Below are positions 34,450-46,015 of a stretch of 64,000 bases of DNA, one piece after another. The position numbers were made by a program, and so were the translations under genes. Source of the DNA: Anisodus tanguticus (Eukaryota; Streptophyta; Magnoliopsida; Solanales; Solanaceae); NCBI GenBank assembly GCA_034509755.1, contig CM067539.1, forward strand, positions 62,444,513 through 62,508,512, given 5' to 3'. The first letter of the stretch is position 1, and every line of letters begins with the position of its first letter. The notes under the pieces were generated by a model. That model searched no databases and was not told where the DNA came from. It saw only the letters and a list, made by a program, of their open reading frames with translations.

Positions 34450-35563
34450 CTCATTCACCAAATCCATTAGACTAGAACCAAAAAAATTCATGAGACGTGT
34501 ATAACTTGAAAATGGTGAAACAATCACCATCATTCCTCCAGTAACAATCTCCTCAGCTCTTGCATTCAAGAACATTTCCATGTCCTTTTCAAATTGAGCA
34601 ACATAAGCATTCACTACTTCAATATTTGAGGCACCAATATAGTGAATCAGTCCTTTATTCCATGCAGGGGATTTTTCATCTAATATCTCTTCTGGACACT
34701 TAGATAACCTATGTACAGAACAAGAAGAATGTGCAAAATGTATCGATCGCGATGGAAATAATCTACCATGGAAAGATCCCGGAACTCCGAATGCATAATA
34801 GGATCTATCAACAGGTAGTGATCGAAAGAGGGTGTTGAAATCATTGGTGATATGATCATTGAAGAATACTTGGAATTCAGGAATATTATTAGTTAAATTT
34901 GTGACTTGGTATAAGTACTTGTCCTTTAAAGCTTCTACAACATGTTGCATTGCAATGCAAGTATTTGGTCCAACCGAACATCCCAATTCTGTAATACTGA
35001 ATGTGTTTGAAGAAGATAACAATATGCTTTTGATGTCAAGATTTTTAATAATCGCATCTCTTATCATCTCCTTTGAACCATCTAACACTTCTCTCTGCAT
35101 ACAATTATAACAGTAAAGTCACATTGTTATAGCGAATTTACTTATAAATGGAAAAATTAAGTTACTTCAGTATGACGACACATAATATAATTTTGTGTTG
35201 TTTTTGTTATAGAGGATAAAATTTTCCTACACTACTATGATAAATTTAATTATTTAATGTGACAAAAATAATCTTGCTTTATTGCTACGGTGGATAAGTC
35301 TTTTTCTCGTAAATACTTGCATTCAAGAATTTAAGATCTTAATAAGTTAACCATTAATTCTAAGACAGCATTGACAAAGCTTGAAATTAAAATTAACAAA
35401 ATTCAGCATGTGTTTCAAATCTCAAGTGTGTATATATGTATGCATTTGTATATGTGTTTGTATGTATATAGTGGTGCAAGAAATTAATTAGTACCGCCAA
35501 TTGGGAGTTTTTGGAGTAGCTGTAAGGACCATCACCACCATTCATGGGGAAAGATGTTGTCAT
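34450..35563 (-). pseudogene. SABATH carboxyl methyltransferase, exons 1-2 only
   Basis: Exon 1 (35563-35495, 23 codons, MTTSFPMNGGDGPYSYSKNS) and exon 2 (35094-34450, 215 codons) join in phase 0 across a GT-AG intron. Exon 2 has the S-adenosylmethionine site ELGCSVGPNTCIAMQHVVEA, then YYAFGVPGSFHGRLFP, SIHFAHSSCSVHRLSKCP and GGMMVIVSPFSSYTRLM, all typical of the family that methylates salicylate, benzoate, jasmonate and similar acids. It ends at a good donor (GTAAGT at 34449-34444) after LMDLVNE. The final ~130 residues (exon 3 onward, with the last substrate-pocket residues) are not present before defensin 1. The substrate-contact motif normally SSYSLxWLS reads SSCSVHRLS, a further sign of decay. 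It could still be transcribed as a truncated protein. Confidence 0.85.
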
Positions 35564-36390
35564 TTTGGCTAATGCTGATATGCTGCTTCTTCTTCTTCAC
35601 CTTATTGTCTTTATCTTTGAGTTCTTAACACGTTCTTATATATGTGGATGTTGCACTGTTCAACTCCACACGTCAAAACAAAAATCATTATTGATGATTC
35701 AAGACCGTACATATTGACAAAAAAAAATTGTTATTTATTTGCTGTATAGACAGGTTGATTGAAAAACTCTTGACTTAGTTACAAAATTATTTCACCCTTT
35801 ATCTTCTAGTCTCTTACGGAATCCTTCTACTTAGTGCGGCTGCTATTAGTGAGATATAAACAAGAAGTTCCTATCAGATCAGATACGTCCTAGATATGCA
35901 AGTAGTGTCGATCGCATGCCTACTTGTCGCCTTTAGTATGATGAGACAACATGAATTAACCTAATGATAACGAAAAGAAAAAATATGCAATTTTAATGTG
36001 GAAATCCTCAAAGAAAATAACAGCTGCCACCGAATCTTATTAATTCTAATGAAAGATATTCTTTTAGCATATATAATTATGCAAAAAATTAATGTATATA
36101 TAGGTTGTGAAAAATTTTAAACCCACAAATTTAATACTTTAAATCTTTCCGTGAGTTAGGCCTAATACTCTACTATATAGGCTAGGCTCCATCCTTCTGA
36201 CGCGGATTCAAAATTTTAAATTTATGAATATTGAATTTTAACTATTTGAAATTACTGATTTCCAAGTTAATATAAATTTGTACATATTAAGTACCTACTA
36301 GTACTGCTCCATCTCCGCCTCTGCTTGTAAAATGGAAGTTCTTCGTTTGTAAACCACACCAATTCACAGATAGAAGAATTAATATCGGTG
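35564..36390. other. Intergenic DNA between SABATH fragment and defensin 2
   Basis: AT-rich. It should include the minus-strand SABATH promoter. No ORF or repeat was recognised. Confidence 0.4.
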
Positions 36391-36502
36391 AAGATGTAAG
36401 TGGATAGTACCAATATATTTCTATCCTTCCTCCTTTCTCCTCAACCACTCATTTCTTTCAAGTTTCAACTCACATTTAAAGTATGTGTCACTAACAAATT
36501 CC

Positions 36503-36511
36503 TATATATAA
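36503..36511 (+). promoter_or_regulatory. TATA box of defensin 2
   Basis: TATATATAA lies 81 bp before the ATG in the conserved upstream block. Copy 1 has the same box with ~16 extra bases between it and the start. Confidence 0.6.
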
Positions 36512-36583
36512 CTCTCCTCACAATCATCTTCTTAGTCTACTCTACACCTCTCATACCTACCAGTCTCTTTGAGTGAAACAAAA

Positions 36584-37289
36584 ATGATGGGGCGCTCAAT
36601 GCGTTTCTTTGCAACTGTGTTGCTCTTGCTTATGGTTGTCTTTGCCACCGGTAAAATTCTCTCTCGTTCTTTCTAACTTGTTATTTTTCAATTATATGTC
36701 ACATAAATAGAATACAAAGAATAGTTATTTATGTTAGGAAATATACTTGTCCTTCATTGATTGCATACCTAAGGAGCTTTAAAAGGGTATTTATAATGTC
36801 TTGAACTGCTCTAGCTCCACAAAAAAATTTACTAATACAATTCAAAATATAAGACAACAACCCAGTGAAATTCAACAAAGTGTAGTCTGAAAAGTATACA
36901 AACCTTACCCTACCTTGAAAGGTAGATATGTTGATTCCGATAGATCCGAAGATTCAAAATATAAGAAAATAAAATAATTTTAACCTAACTTGTATATACT
37001 CTATAATTTTCCAGCAAATATGGTTCATCTCCCCTTATGTCCCTAACTCCACAACCAGCTCCAACCATTGTTTTAAGGTTTTGAATTGAACGCTCAAAAT
37101 TTACGACAATTTATATCTTGTGTAGAGATGGGGCCAGCAGAAGCAAGGAGTTGCGAGTCGGCGAGCCAAAGATTCAAAGGATTGTGTGTGAGAAACAGTA
37201 ACTGTGCTTCTATTTGCAACACTGAGGGCTTCCCTGATGGCCATTGCAAAGGCTTCCGCCGCCGTTGCTTTTGTACCAGACATTGTTAA
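36584..37289 (+). CDS. Class I plant defensin precursor, copy 2 (two exons)
   Basis: Exon 1 is 36584-36650 and exon 2 is 37126-37289. The encoded 76-residue precursor is identical to copy 1, including all eight cysteines and the gamma-core. Intron length (475 bp) is identical, and I see only one base difference in it (T to G near 36785). Offset between the copies is exactly 3453 bp over the gene. Homology begins about 36395 (GTGGATAGTACCAA) and stops about 25 bp after the stop codon, so promoter and gene moved together. Function as for copy 1: a secreted CS-alpha-beta defence peptide. Whether both copies are expressed cannot be told from sequence. Confidence 0.92.
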
Positions 37290-37980
37290 AATCTATGATC
37301 TATATATCTATGTATCTAATGGAGTACTACTACAGTAGTACTTTTATTTAACTATGTGTAATGAGAATAATGTGTGTGGAATATAAAATAGCACGAAGGC
37401 TACTGTATTTAAGTACTGTTTTTGTTGAATGTACTTTTTTTTTTAGTATTTGATTATGTTAAAAACTACTTGTGTTTGATGTTCCAATGGAGACTTTTTT
37501 TAGCTATAGGTGTTTGTTGAAATATATATGATTATCATGTCTAAAAATTTAAGTTGTTAGATAGAATATTTTGTGCGGTCTGGCATAATTTTTTTTGTCA
37601 TATGCCAAACATGTAAAAAATAGTTGTTGACAATGTGTGACGGTGAAATTCGATCTCATCACATTTACGATTTACCTGGTCCGATACTATATTAAAGTGT
37701 CTGATCATATGATCTAACAACTTAAACTTTTAGATAGATGATCACATGCTCTAATAATGTTAACTTAAGAATAAAAATGCTTAATTTTGATAAATTTCAA
37801 GATTTAATATGTAAAAAGTATATTTATAGAACAACTTTACACCTACTTTTAAACTTAAACGACTATTTATATAAATTTCTAGTACTTGTCACGTGGAAGA
37901 TATTTTATTGTTTGATGGGTAAAACATGAGTGATTTTATTGGAATAAAAAAATAATTTGAATGAAAAGAAAAATTAATAT
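37290..37980. other. Downstream region of defensin 2
   Basis: AT-rich. A dispersed inverted pair around ATTTAAGTTGTTAGATAG (about 37547) and CTAACAACTTAAAC (about 37712) suggests an old foldback repeat. No gene was seen. Confidence 0.35.
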
Positions 37981-37982
37981 TA

Positions 37983-38221
37983 CTCCATTCGTCTCAAAAA
38001 GTTTGTCTTATTTTTTTTAATCCGTTTCGAAAATAATCTTTTTTTTGTTACAACTCTTTCGTTCCAACTTTACACATGCAATATTTAAGACAATAAGATT
38101 AAAGATTATTTTAGTACATTCAACACATCTCTAATTTAAGACTACAAGATTTAAATGTCTTTTCTATTTTCTTAAACTTTGTGCCAAATTAAAATTAGAC
38201 AATTTTTTTAAATGAAAGGAG
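37983..38221. mobile_element. Stowaway-like MITE
   Basis: TA at 37981-37982 and 38222-38223 flank CTCCATTCGTCTCAAAAAG and an end reading ...AAATGAAAGGAG. Same type as 870-1117. Confidence 0.7.
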
Positions 38222-38375
38222 TAACAATAAGCAAAGTAGAGGGATCACTTGTTTTTTTGGGATGTGCATTTAATTTTTGGATTTCGATTCTTTTGATTCG
38301 ATTTAACTTGAATAATGCACACGCCCTATTTATTTATTTTTCATTTTTTTTTTGTTTTTTCATCCTGTATTCGGA

Positions 38376-38630
38376 TTAAAGTGATAAATGTTTTTTGTTT
38401 TTAGAAATGTTTTTTGTTAAAGTGATAAATGTTTTTTCATCCGACATTTCGTAAAATCTATTAAAGTGATAAATGTTTTTGTTAGTTTTTTTTTTCTTAT
38501 TTTCAGAGCTTAAACTTGAGTTTTTTTAATTAGGATGAATCCCCGTTTTGGTATGATCTGTTTTTTTTTTTATTTTATTAATTCGAATTCTCGCTGCGTA
38601 AAATTTATTAAAGTGATAAATGGTTTTTTT
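38376..38630 (+). repeat. Dispersed direct repeats TTAAAGTGATAAATGTTTTT, four copies
   Basis: Copies begin at 38376, 38417, 38461 and 38608, separated by T-rich spacers. No coding potential; origin unknown. 38630-39400 holds no gene I can support. Confidence 0.8.
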
Positions 38631-39507
38631 TAAAGCACGAACTTGAGTTTCTTAATTAGGATGAAGATATTTTATTTATGTGGTAAGTCAATCAATTCAT
38701 TATGTAAATGGAAATATGAACGGTTTATATCTAAATCTTTTGAGGGAAAATTCTAATTTCCCTACCTGTAGCACAAACTTAAGTAGTTTAACCCTAGTTA
38801 ATGAATTCCGGACATAAAATGGCTAAAACATAAAATAAATAATATTTAGTACCAAAAGAAAAGGACACTCATCAGAGAAAAAGCAAAGAATTAATAGTGG
38901 ATACTGAGTAGTCATCACTCATTGACAGATATATATATACGATCTTTGCTGTTTCAATAATTTTACATTATTATTCAAAAGTAAATCAACTTAACACCGT
39001 TTTACTATGAGAATTATTCTTTTTTTTACAGATTTTTTATTTTATTTAAAAAATAGTGTTTGATCATGAAAATTCTAAATACAATATATTTGAAATTTGA
39101 AAAATATTTAAAATTTTGTTTCACTTTTGTTTTCACCTTTAGTACATTCAAACAACTACATATTTTTTTACAAAAACTATAACTAAACATAACTTCATCT
39201 TCAATTCCAACTTAAAAATTAATGAGGTTCGGCATCTGTTGCAGGAAGAAGAAAGATTTGATCCACTCGGTTTAGATAATTTTCATGGGCCAATAAGACG
39301 GTGTCTAGAATGGCAACAAACTATCTTTCCGTAGGGATTATCATTTCCAGTCTGGCTAATAAAATAAAAAATATTTCATTTCTACGCCCAAACGCTTGAG
39401 AACATGGATGTCTTGTAGTAGTATATATAAGCCTTCTTATCAAAGCCCAATATCACAATTCCTTTTTGTTCTCTTCAATTCACAAGAAAAAGAGAACGAA
39501 AAAAAAA

Positions 39508-40096
39508 ATCACATATCTGAAATTGTTTGCTACTTTGTTCCTTATGCTGATGCTAGTCTTTGCCACTGCCCCACTGTCAAGTGTTTTTTCTTTGGTCTTG
39601 ATTAATATTGCTAGAAATTAAATGTATCTAGTCTTCTAGTTTAATACATAATGTTCAATTGCTCATTGCTCCGGTAGTGCAGTCCATTTATCTCATTTTA
39701 TGGGAAGGTTTTACATTAAATAGACTTCTTATTTGAATATAACTTCTTCCTTTTGAAAATTTATAGTTTTGATCTCGAACACATAATGTTTAAATTATGA
39801 ATCCACCTCTCTGGTGGTCATTATAATCAAATCATCATCGTCAATTGATCATATTCTACATGCTATCCGAAACAATTTTGATGTATCAATCATAATTAAT
39901 AATCACACAAACCCAATAATAATATCCTGATTAATTTCATGGTTATTTTTGCAACTTGTAGAGATGGGACCAAAGAATATGGCAGAGACAAGAAGGACAT
40001 GCGAGTCACCGAGCCAACGCTTCAAAGGGCTATCCTTTAGGAAGGGGAAACTGTACCATCATTTGCAAGTGGCTTCCGCAGCGGCTTCCTTTTACA
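39508..40096 (+). pseudogene. Third defensin copy, decayed
   Basis: A signal-peptide-like stretch (about 39508-39567, KLFATLFLMLMLVFAT) lacks its ATG and its splice donor. 39962-40096 matches exon 2 after a TTGTAG acceptor: EMGPKNMAETRRTCESPSQR then FKGL. The second mature cysteine is replaced by Ser (TCC), a frameshift follows before the third and fourth cysteines, and the rest of the domain is missing. A TATATATAA box at 39422-39430 marks the former promoter. It is more diverged than copies 1 and 2, so it is an older member of the cluster. Confidence 0.8.
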
Positions 40097-40440
40097 AAAT
40101 AATTACCCGAATCAACATTCCACTTCTACTTGGCCATTTTTCCTTTTACACGTTCTTTAAGAAATCATAAAGACAAGAATATTTTTACTACCCTTTCAAT
40201 ACCTTTTATCTAACGGAAGGAGAAATATTTGGGAAAATTGTACAAGTATTCTTATTTACAGAGCACTATATATATGCTGCTTGGTACATGCTTAATCTAG
40301 AATATTTTCTTTAATTGCAGAGAGTGATTCTAGGCATCAGTTACTCATCCTTGATACTGTGCATGATTGATGGCAGTAAGAATAGCTGGAGCATTAATCA
40401 TGGGATCTTGCTGGTGTATTGATATGTTTCCGTTCATATT

Positions 40441-41983
40441 GAAAGTATGTATGTCCTATAGACAATCTATATTAGGGAAAAAATTTTACTTGAACACATT
40501 CGTAAATATTAATGAGATTAATATTTATGACATTTGCAATTATTGAATTATTGTTTGCAATTATTCATATATGTGTATCCCTTGGGCTTACATTGTCATT
40601 AATAGAGTGAGATATTAATGATAAAACGTAACTCTAAAAATAGCCTCGACTAATGATCATCGAGAATGAGATATCGATAATATGCTATAAGTCGACATGT
40701 GGTCTGCATCACATTCTTGGAGAATGTAGTATGTCTCACAGCTACGAGTAATGGTTACTCATGATGGACACATGAATACTTTGGAGAAGTATTGGTATAC
40801 CCTGCCGATAAACTATTTGTTATACATGTCTATAGTGTTATCGGCGTGTGGAATATAAATGTCCTTTGACTTGAGGTAAATATGTACCTTGTTTACAGAA
40901 TGATGTACTTTGACCAAGTTCTAAGCTTAAATTCCTTCTGGAAAAGATACGGCTTGTGTTGGGTGCATCAAGATGTAAATCAAGCAGGTAGTTGAGCCAA
41001 GAATATGATTCATTCCTCGATTGGAAATTTGTGAGAGCACTCAACTTCTCAATGTTATTAGGTTAACTAAAGTTACTGGCCAGTGCAAAAGACATATTTA
41101 GAATATGGTCTAGCTGTCAAATAATAAATGTGAGACAAAGTGATTAAGCCATTTGGATAGACACTTGGCAAATTCTAAGCTTAATTGAGTGTATCGCAAA
41201 TGAAATAAATTTTTGGTTTCACATAAAGGTTAAGTTTGCTGGATTCATGTAAACGTACTTCACATATTGAGTTCGTCATACGACGCAGTCCAGGAGTTTC
41301 GTATGGACCTTAATTAGATTAATGTCGATATGTGAAGGCATATAGGGTCACACTATATGTGATTGTTTCTTCGATCTAAGAGTGTATTAGAAAGTATTAA
41401 ATATTCGATTGAGAATCGAGATATTTAATTTATAATAATTATGAAATATTTCTATTTGATAGAAATTATTTAATTAAGTCGAATTGGATTTCAGATTTAA
41501 TTAAATGTGTTGGACATATTAAATGGGTACTCAGACAAATACAAGGAAGCAATTGGGCCAGAAATTACTGGCCCAAAATTGAAACCTTGGCCGTCCACTA
41601 CGGCGTGTGAAGTGGACCAGCTGGGCTGGTCCACTGAACATTAACATCGGCCCAGGTTTTCCTATTTTGTATCTGTTTAGGTTTTGTCTTGAACTCCTAT
41701 ATATACAACACATACCCCATAATTATAAAGTTACAGAAAATAACTTATCAGTTCCTAAAGCAAAATTTGCTAGCTTTCTTGGATAGGAAATACACCGGAG
41801 TTAGATCTTGTAATCGAGGAAACAAATTGCATGGATAACTTAGTGTTGAATCCCTCGTACGAAAACCTGTAAGTTTTCTTTTATCATATTTTGAACATAC
41901 AACATGATTATCGTATAAGCCATGCCAGGATTGTTGTTGGATAAGAAATTCCGTTGTGCTTACTATGATTTACGAACCCAACA
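40441..41983 (+). mobile_element. Copia-like LTR, probably solo or truncated
   Basis: ~1.5 kb of non-coding DNA ending ...ACGAACCCAACA at 41983, with a TATA-like CTATATATACAAC near 41697 about 290 bp from that end. It is not followed by a primer-binding site. The left end (TGTCCTATAG near 40449) and TSD are uncertain. Confidence 0.45.
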
Positions 41984-43676
41984 ATTCCCTACACATATGC
42001 CTCCGCAAGATGGCAGAGCGGTCCTCGAGGCCAATCTTAGAATAAATGTGTAGGAAATTGACATGCGAAACACGCAATAGGTTCCTTTGAATTAGAGATC
42101 GGACAAAGTGATAGTCAATCTCAATATGCTTCTTACAGGAGTGAAACATGGGGTTTGAGCATAGGTATGTTGCACCATGATTGTCACAGTATATAGCTGG
42201 AGGTTCAGAGAGAGTGAGGATGAGTTCACGCAAAAGGTTCTTCAGCCAGCAGAGTTCAACAACAGTGGAGGCAACTGAACGGTATTCCACTTCAGTAGAG
42301 GATCGGGCTACTACTATCTGCTTCTTAGAACTCCAGGATATCGGAATGCGACCCAGGTAGATGATGTGAGCTTTGGTGGAGGTGCGATCATCCTTGTTTC
42401 CAGCTCAGTCAACATAAAAAAAGGCATAAAGTGAGAGTGGAGAAGATTTGTCAATGAATAAACCAAGGTCAATAGTGCCACGAAGATAACAAGACACAGT
42501 TTGAGAGCAACAAGATGGTTAGTGGTTGGCCGACTTGAGAACTGAGCTAATTTGTTCGTGGCAAAGGCGATGTCCGGCCTAGTGAGAGATAAGTATTGCA
42601 AACTACCAACTGTTTGTTGATAGAACTTGACGTCTTGGATGTGAGCACTGTTTTCAAGGAATAGAGTAGAGCACGTGGACATTGAGGTGGACACCGGATG
42701 ACATTCAGACATCTCAGCCTTGTCAAGTAGATCCAAGATGTATTGGCGTTGGGATAGGAACAAACCAGTTTCCGTATGAATTAATTGAACTCCCAGGAAG
42801 AAGCCCACATCCCCCAAATCTTTGATAGAGAAAAGAGTCCCAAGTTTCTGGATTAAACCTTCAATAAAGGTTGGATTATTCTCTGTAAGAATGAGATCAT
42901 CTACATAAATAACAAGATAAGCAACAATGTTACCACTAGGTAAAAAGGCAATTATCAGAGTGGATAGTCTTGAATCCAATAGATATGAGCCCTGTAGTTA
43001 GCTTATGGTACCAAGCATGCGGAGCTTGCTTGAGTCCGTATAGTGCCTTGTTGAGTTCACAAACATGATTAGGATGAGTGGAGATTGAGAAGCCTGGTGG
43101 TTGTTCAACAAACACATCCTTTGAAATCCTTCCATGGACAAAGGCGTTGTTAACATCCATTTGTCGGAGTGGCCAACAACTAGTTATGGCAATGGTGAGC
43201 ACAACATGAACTGTGGTATGTTTAGCCACCGGAGAGAAAGTGTCCGAGAAATCAAGACTTGGACGTTGTTCATATCCCTTAGCAACCAAGCAGGCTTTGT
43301 GCTTGGTAATATTTCCACTCGAATCATACTTCAACCGAAATACTCATTTAGTACCAATCACATTTTGAAAAGGATCACGTGGCACCAATTTCCATGTGTC
43401 TTAGTTAGCCAATACAGAAAGCTTTGTTTCCATAGTATTACGCCAATGAGGGCTGTTGCAAGTTTGTTTTGTGGTGCGGGGCTCACGAGTCAAATAAGGA
43501 TCAGAGACAATGGTAGTGAGAGTGAGTTTGCGGTTAGGCTTGGATATATGATTCTTTAAATGTGTAACCATGTGGTGGGTGTTATGGGGAGGTTCAGATG
43601 GTGTGGGATAGTTGGTTAAAGGAGATGAAAGCATTACTGGTGAAGGCACCGGGATAAGTGGAGAAGGACTTGAGGT
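41984..43676 (-). mobile_element. Copia fragment A (RT and RNase H), minus strand
   Basis: From right to left: 43401-43649 linker text; 42936-43334 RT entry (CLVAKGYEQRPSLDFSDTFS, ALYGLKQAPHAWYHKL); 42314-42979 with the catalytic YLVIYVDDLILTENN and SLTRPDIAFATNKLAQFSS; and 41970-42290 RNase H (MEYRSVASTVVELCWLKNLL, YCDNHGATYL). Gag and integrase are absent. It is truncated on both sides, with frameshifts between pieces. Confidence 0.85.
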
Positions 43677-45514
43677 TGTAGAATTGTATTAATCTCCCTT
43701 GAGGAGTCTTTTTCATTAATACAAATATATATAGTGTGTACAACATGAAATCTTAATACAGTAGGGATCCTATATCTATTATAATTATACATCACTAAAT
43801 ATTACAAAATATATGGAGTAAATTTATAATATACGTTAATACACCCCCTCAGTCGGAGCGGGAGGAGGTCGGACGCTAAGACTGAACCTAAAGTCTAGGA
43901 ATAGCTGTCTAGGAAGACCTTTTGTGAAGATATCCACATACTGATATGAAGACGACACATGTAACACCTTAATATGACCGAGAGCAACCTTCTCACGAAT
44001 AAAATGGATATCCATCTCAATATGCTTAGTTCGCTGATGCTGAACCGGATTATGAGATAAATATATGGAGGATATGTTATCACAGTAAACCAAAGACGTC
44101 TTACGCAAGGGATACTGAAACTCCAAAAGAAGGTTTCAGAGCAACATATCTCAGCAACTACAGTTGTAACGCCTCTATACTCTGCTTCTGCACTCGAACG
44201 AGATAATGTGGCTTGCCTCTTGGCAGACCATGAGATAACCCCTAAGAACACACAATAGCCGGAAGTGGAACGTCGCGTGTCCGGACAACCTGCCTAATCA
44301 GCATCCGTATATGATAATAATCTGGTCGGTGCTGAGGGGTATAGATGCAATCCATAATTAAGTGTGCCCTTAACATATCGAATGATACGATTAAGGGCAG
44401 TAAAATGAGGCTCCCTAGGGCATGCATGAATAAGCATACCTGCTGAACATCATAAGCAATATCAGGCCTGGTGAAAGTAAGATACTGTAGTGCACCTACA
44501 AGACTCCTGTAAAGGGTGGGACCGGTCACTGGATTACCATTAACAACACTAAGTTTTGGTTTAGAGTCAACCGGAGTGGACATTATCTTGCAGTTTGCCA
44601 TTTTAGCCGTCTATACTATCTCCTCTACATACTTGCGCTAACATAAAAACATATTATCTACAGACCTAGTTACTGATATCCCTAAAAAGTAACTCAACTT
44701 CTCCAAGTCGGTCATATCGAATTCGGTTTTAAGCAATGCAATAATTTCATTTTTCAACACATCAGAGGAGACAGTAAGCACAATGTCATCCACATATAAC
44801 AATAAATAAGCAATGCTACTACCGCAGTGAAAAATAAATAGATAATTATCACACTTGATGCATACAAACCCAATCCGCATAATGTAATGCGCAAAGCGAT
44901 CATACCACGCTCTAGAAGTTTGTTTCAAACCATAAAGTGACTTACGGATACAACATACAAACTGAGGGAGTGCCGGATGAACAAAACCAGGTAGTTGGTG
45001 CGTGTAGACAGTTTATTTCAAATCTCCATGTAGAAATGCATTCTTTACATCAAGTTGATGAATCGGCCAGTGCTTACCCATATCAATACTTAAAACTATG
45101 TGAATGGTAGCCAATTTGACAACCGGACTAAACGTCTCACCACAATCAATACCCTCCTGCTGATTAGTGTCATTAGCCACAAGTCTCGCCTTATATATCT
45201 CAAGATCACCACTGTCTCTATATTTGTGACAAAAAAGCCACATGCAATCAATCACATTCACCCCCGCCGGTCTAGGAACCAAATCCCAGGTGTGCTGTTT
45301 AGTTAAAGCATTAAATTCCTCACGCATGACCACATTCCAATCAGGGTCTAGTTTGTCTAATTTTGGGCTTTTGGGAATTGTGAATATGGTTTGTGCGGAT
45401 AGGTTAAACTGGACTTTGGATTTGAAAATCTCGTGTTGGGTACGGGTTTCCATATGATATGTGGGGGCGAGTTTCCATAGAGAAATTGGCAGTGTCTTAA
45501 TCTTGTACACGAAA
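43677..45514 (-). mobile_element. Copia fragment B with 3' LTR, RNase H and RT, minus strand
   Basis: The 167-bp 3' LTR (43677-43843) starts TGTATTAACG on the minus strand after a purine tract (GACTGAGGGGG). Then come RNase H (43836-44251: WSAKRQATLSRSSAEAEYRG, LVYCDNISSIYLSHNP) and RT (44242-45510: LLYVDDIVLTVSS, WLFCHKYRDSGDLEIYKARL). It breaks off before integrase. It lies against the linker of fragment A, so it probably inserted into A and was then truncated. Confidence 0.85.
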
Positions 45515-46015
45515 TGCTAAGGAGTTAAAAATGAAATGCTATATAATCTATCAACTTAGCACGTGTAATCTTAATAGGAAATTCCTAACCCACTCACTAC
45601 TAATACAAGACACCACTCTAATTACATGCATACTAATGGCTAACACATGACACCACACCTAATTGCATGCATACTAATGGGTTCGTGATTACCTATTCAT
45701 GCTACACATGTACTATGTCCACTAATCACTTATCCCACAATTAATAATCACACATATAATTAATTTCTTGATCCCAATTCACTTAAATCTTAATGACTTA
45801 TAAAATCTTCGTATAGTCAATGTCATAATCGTGCGATATAACATTAGTCCATAGCCTCTTTATGCACACACGAAATATTATTTCGGGGTTTTATCCTTAT
45901 ATATACTACGCTCTTTATTTGCATACGTGAATATGACCAAAAATCCTCCAACGCTCGGGTCTATTTACACACGTCTAGCGATTCAAATCATGTCCTAAAA
46001 GTACGGGATGTTACA
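45515..46015 (-). mobile_element. LTR-like fragment
   Basis: On the minus strand it begins TGTAACATCCCGTACTTTT at 46015, a common LTR start in this plant group. There is no ORF. It contains two ~60-bp direct repeats around TTGCATGCATACTAATGG (about 45625 and 45665). No TSD was found, so boundaries are tentative. Confidence 0.35.

Noticed and set aside
36390..37315. Retroposed origin of defensin copy 2
   Set aside because: The copy keeps the intron and promoter, so it arose by DNA-level duplication.
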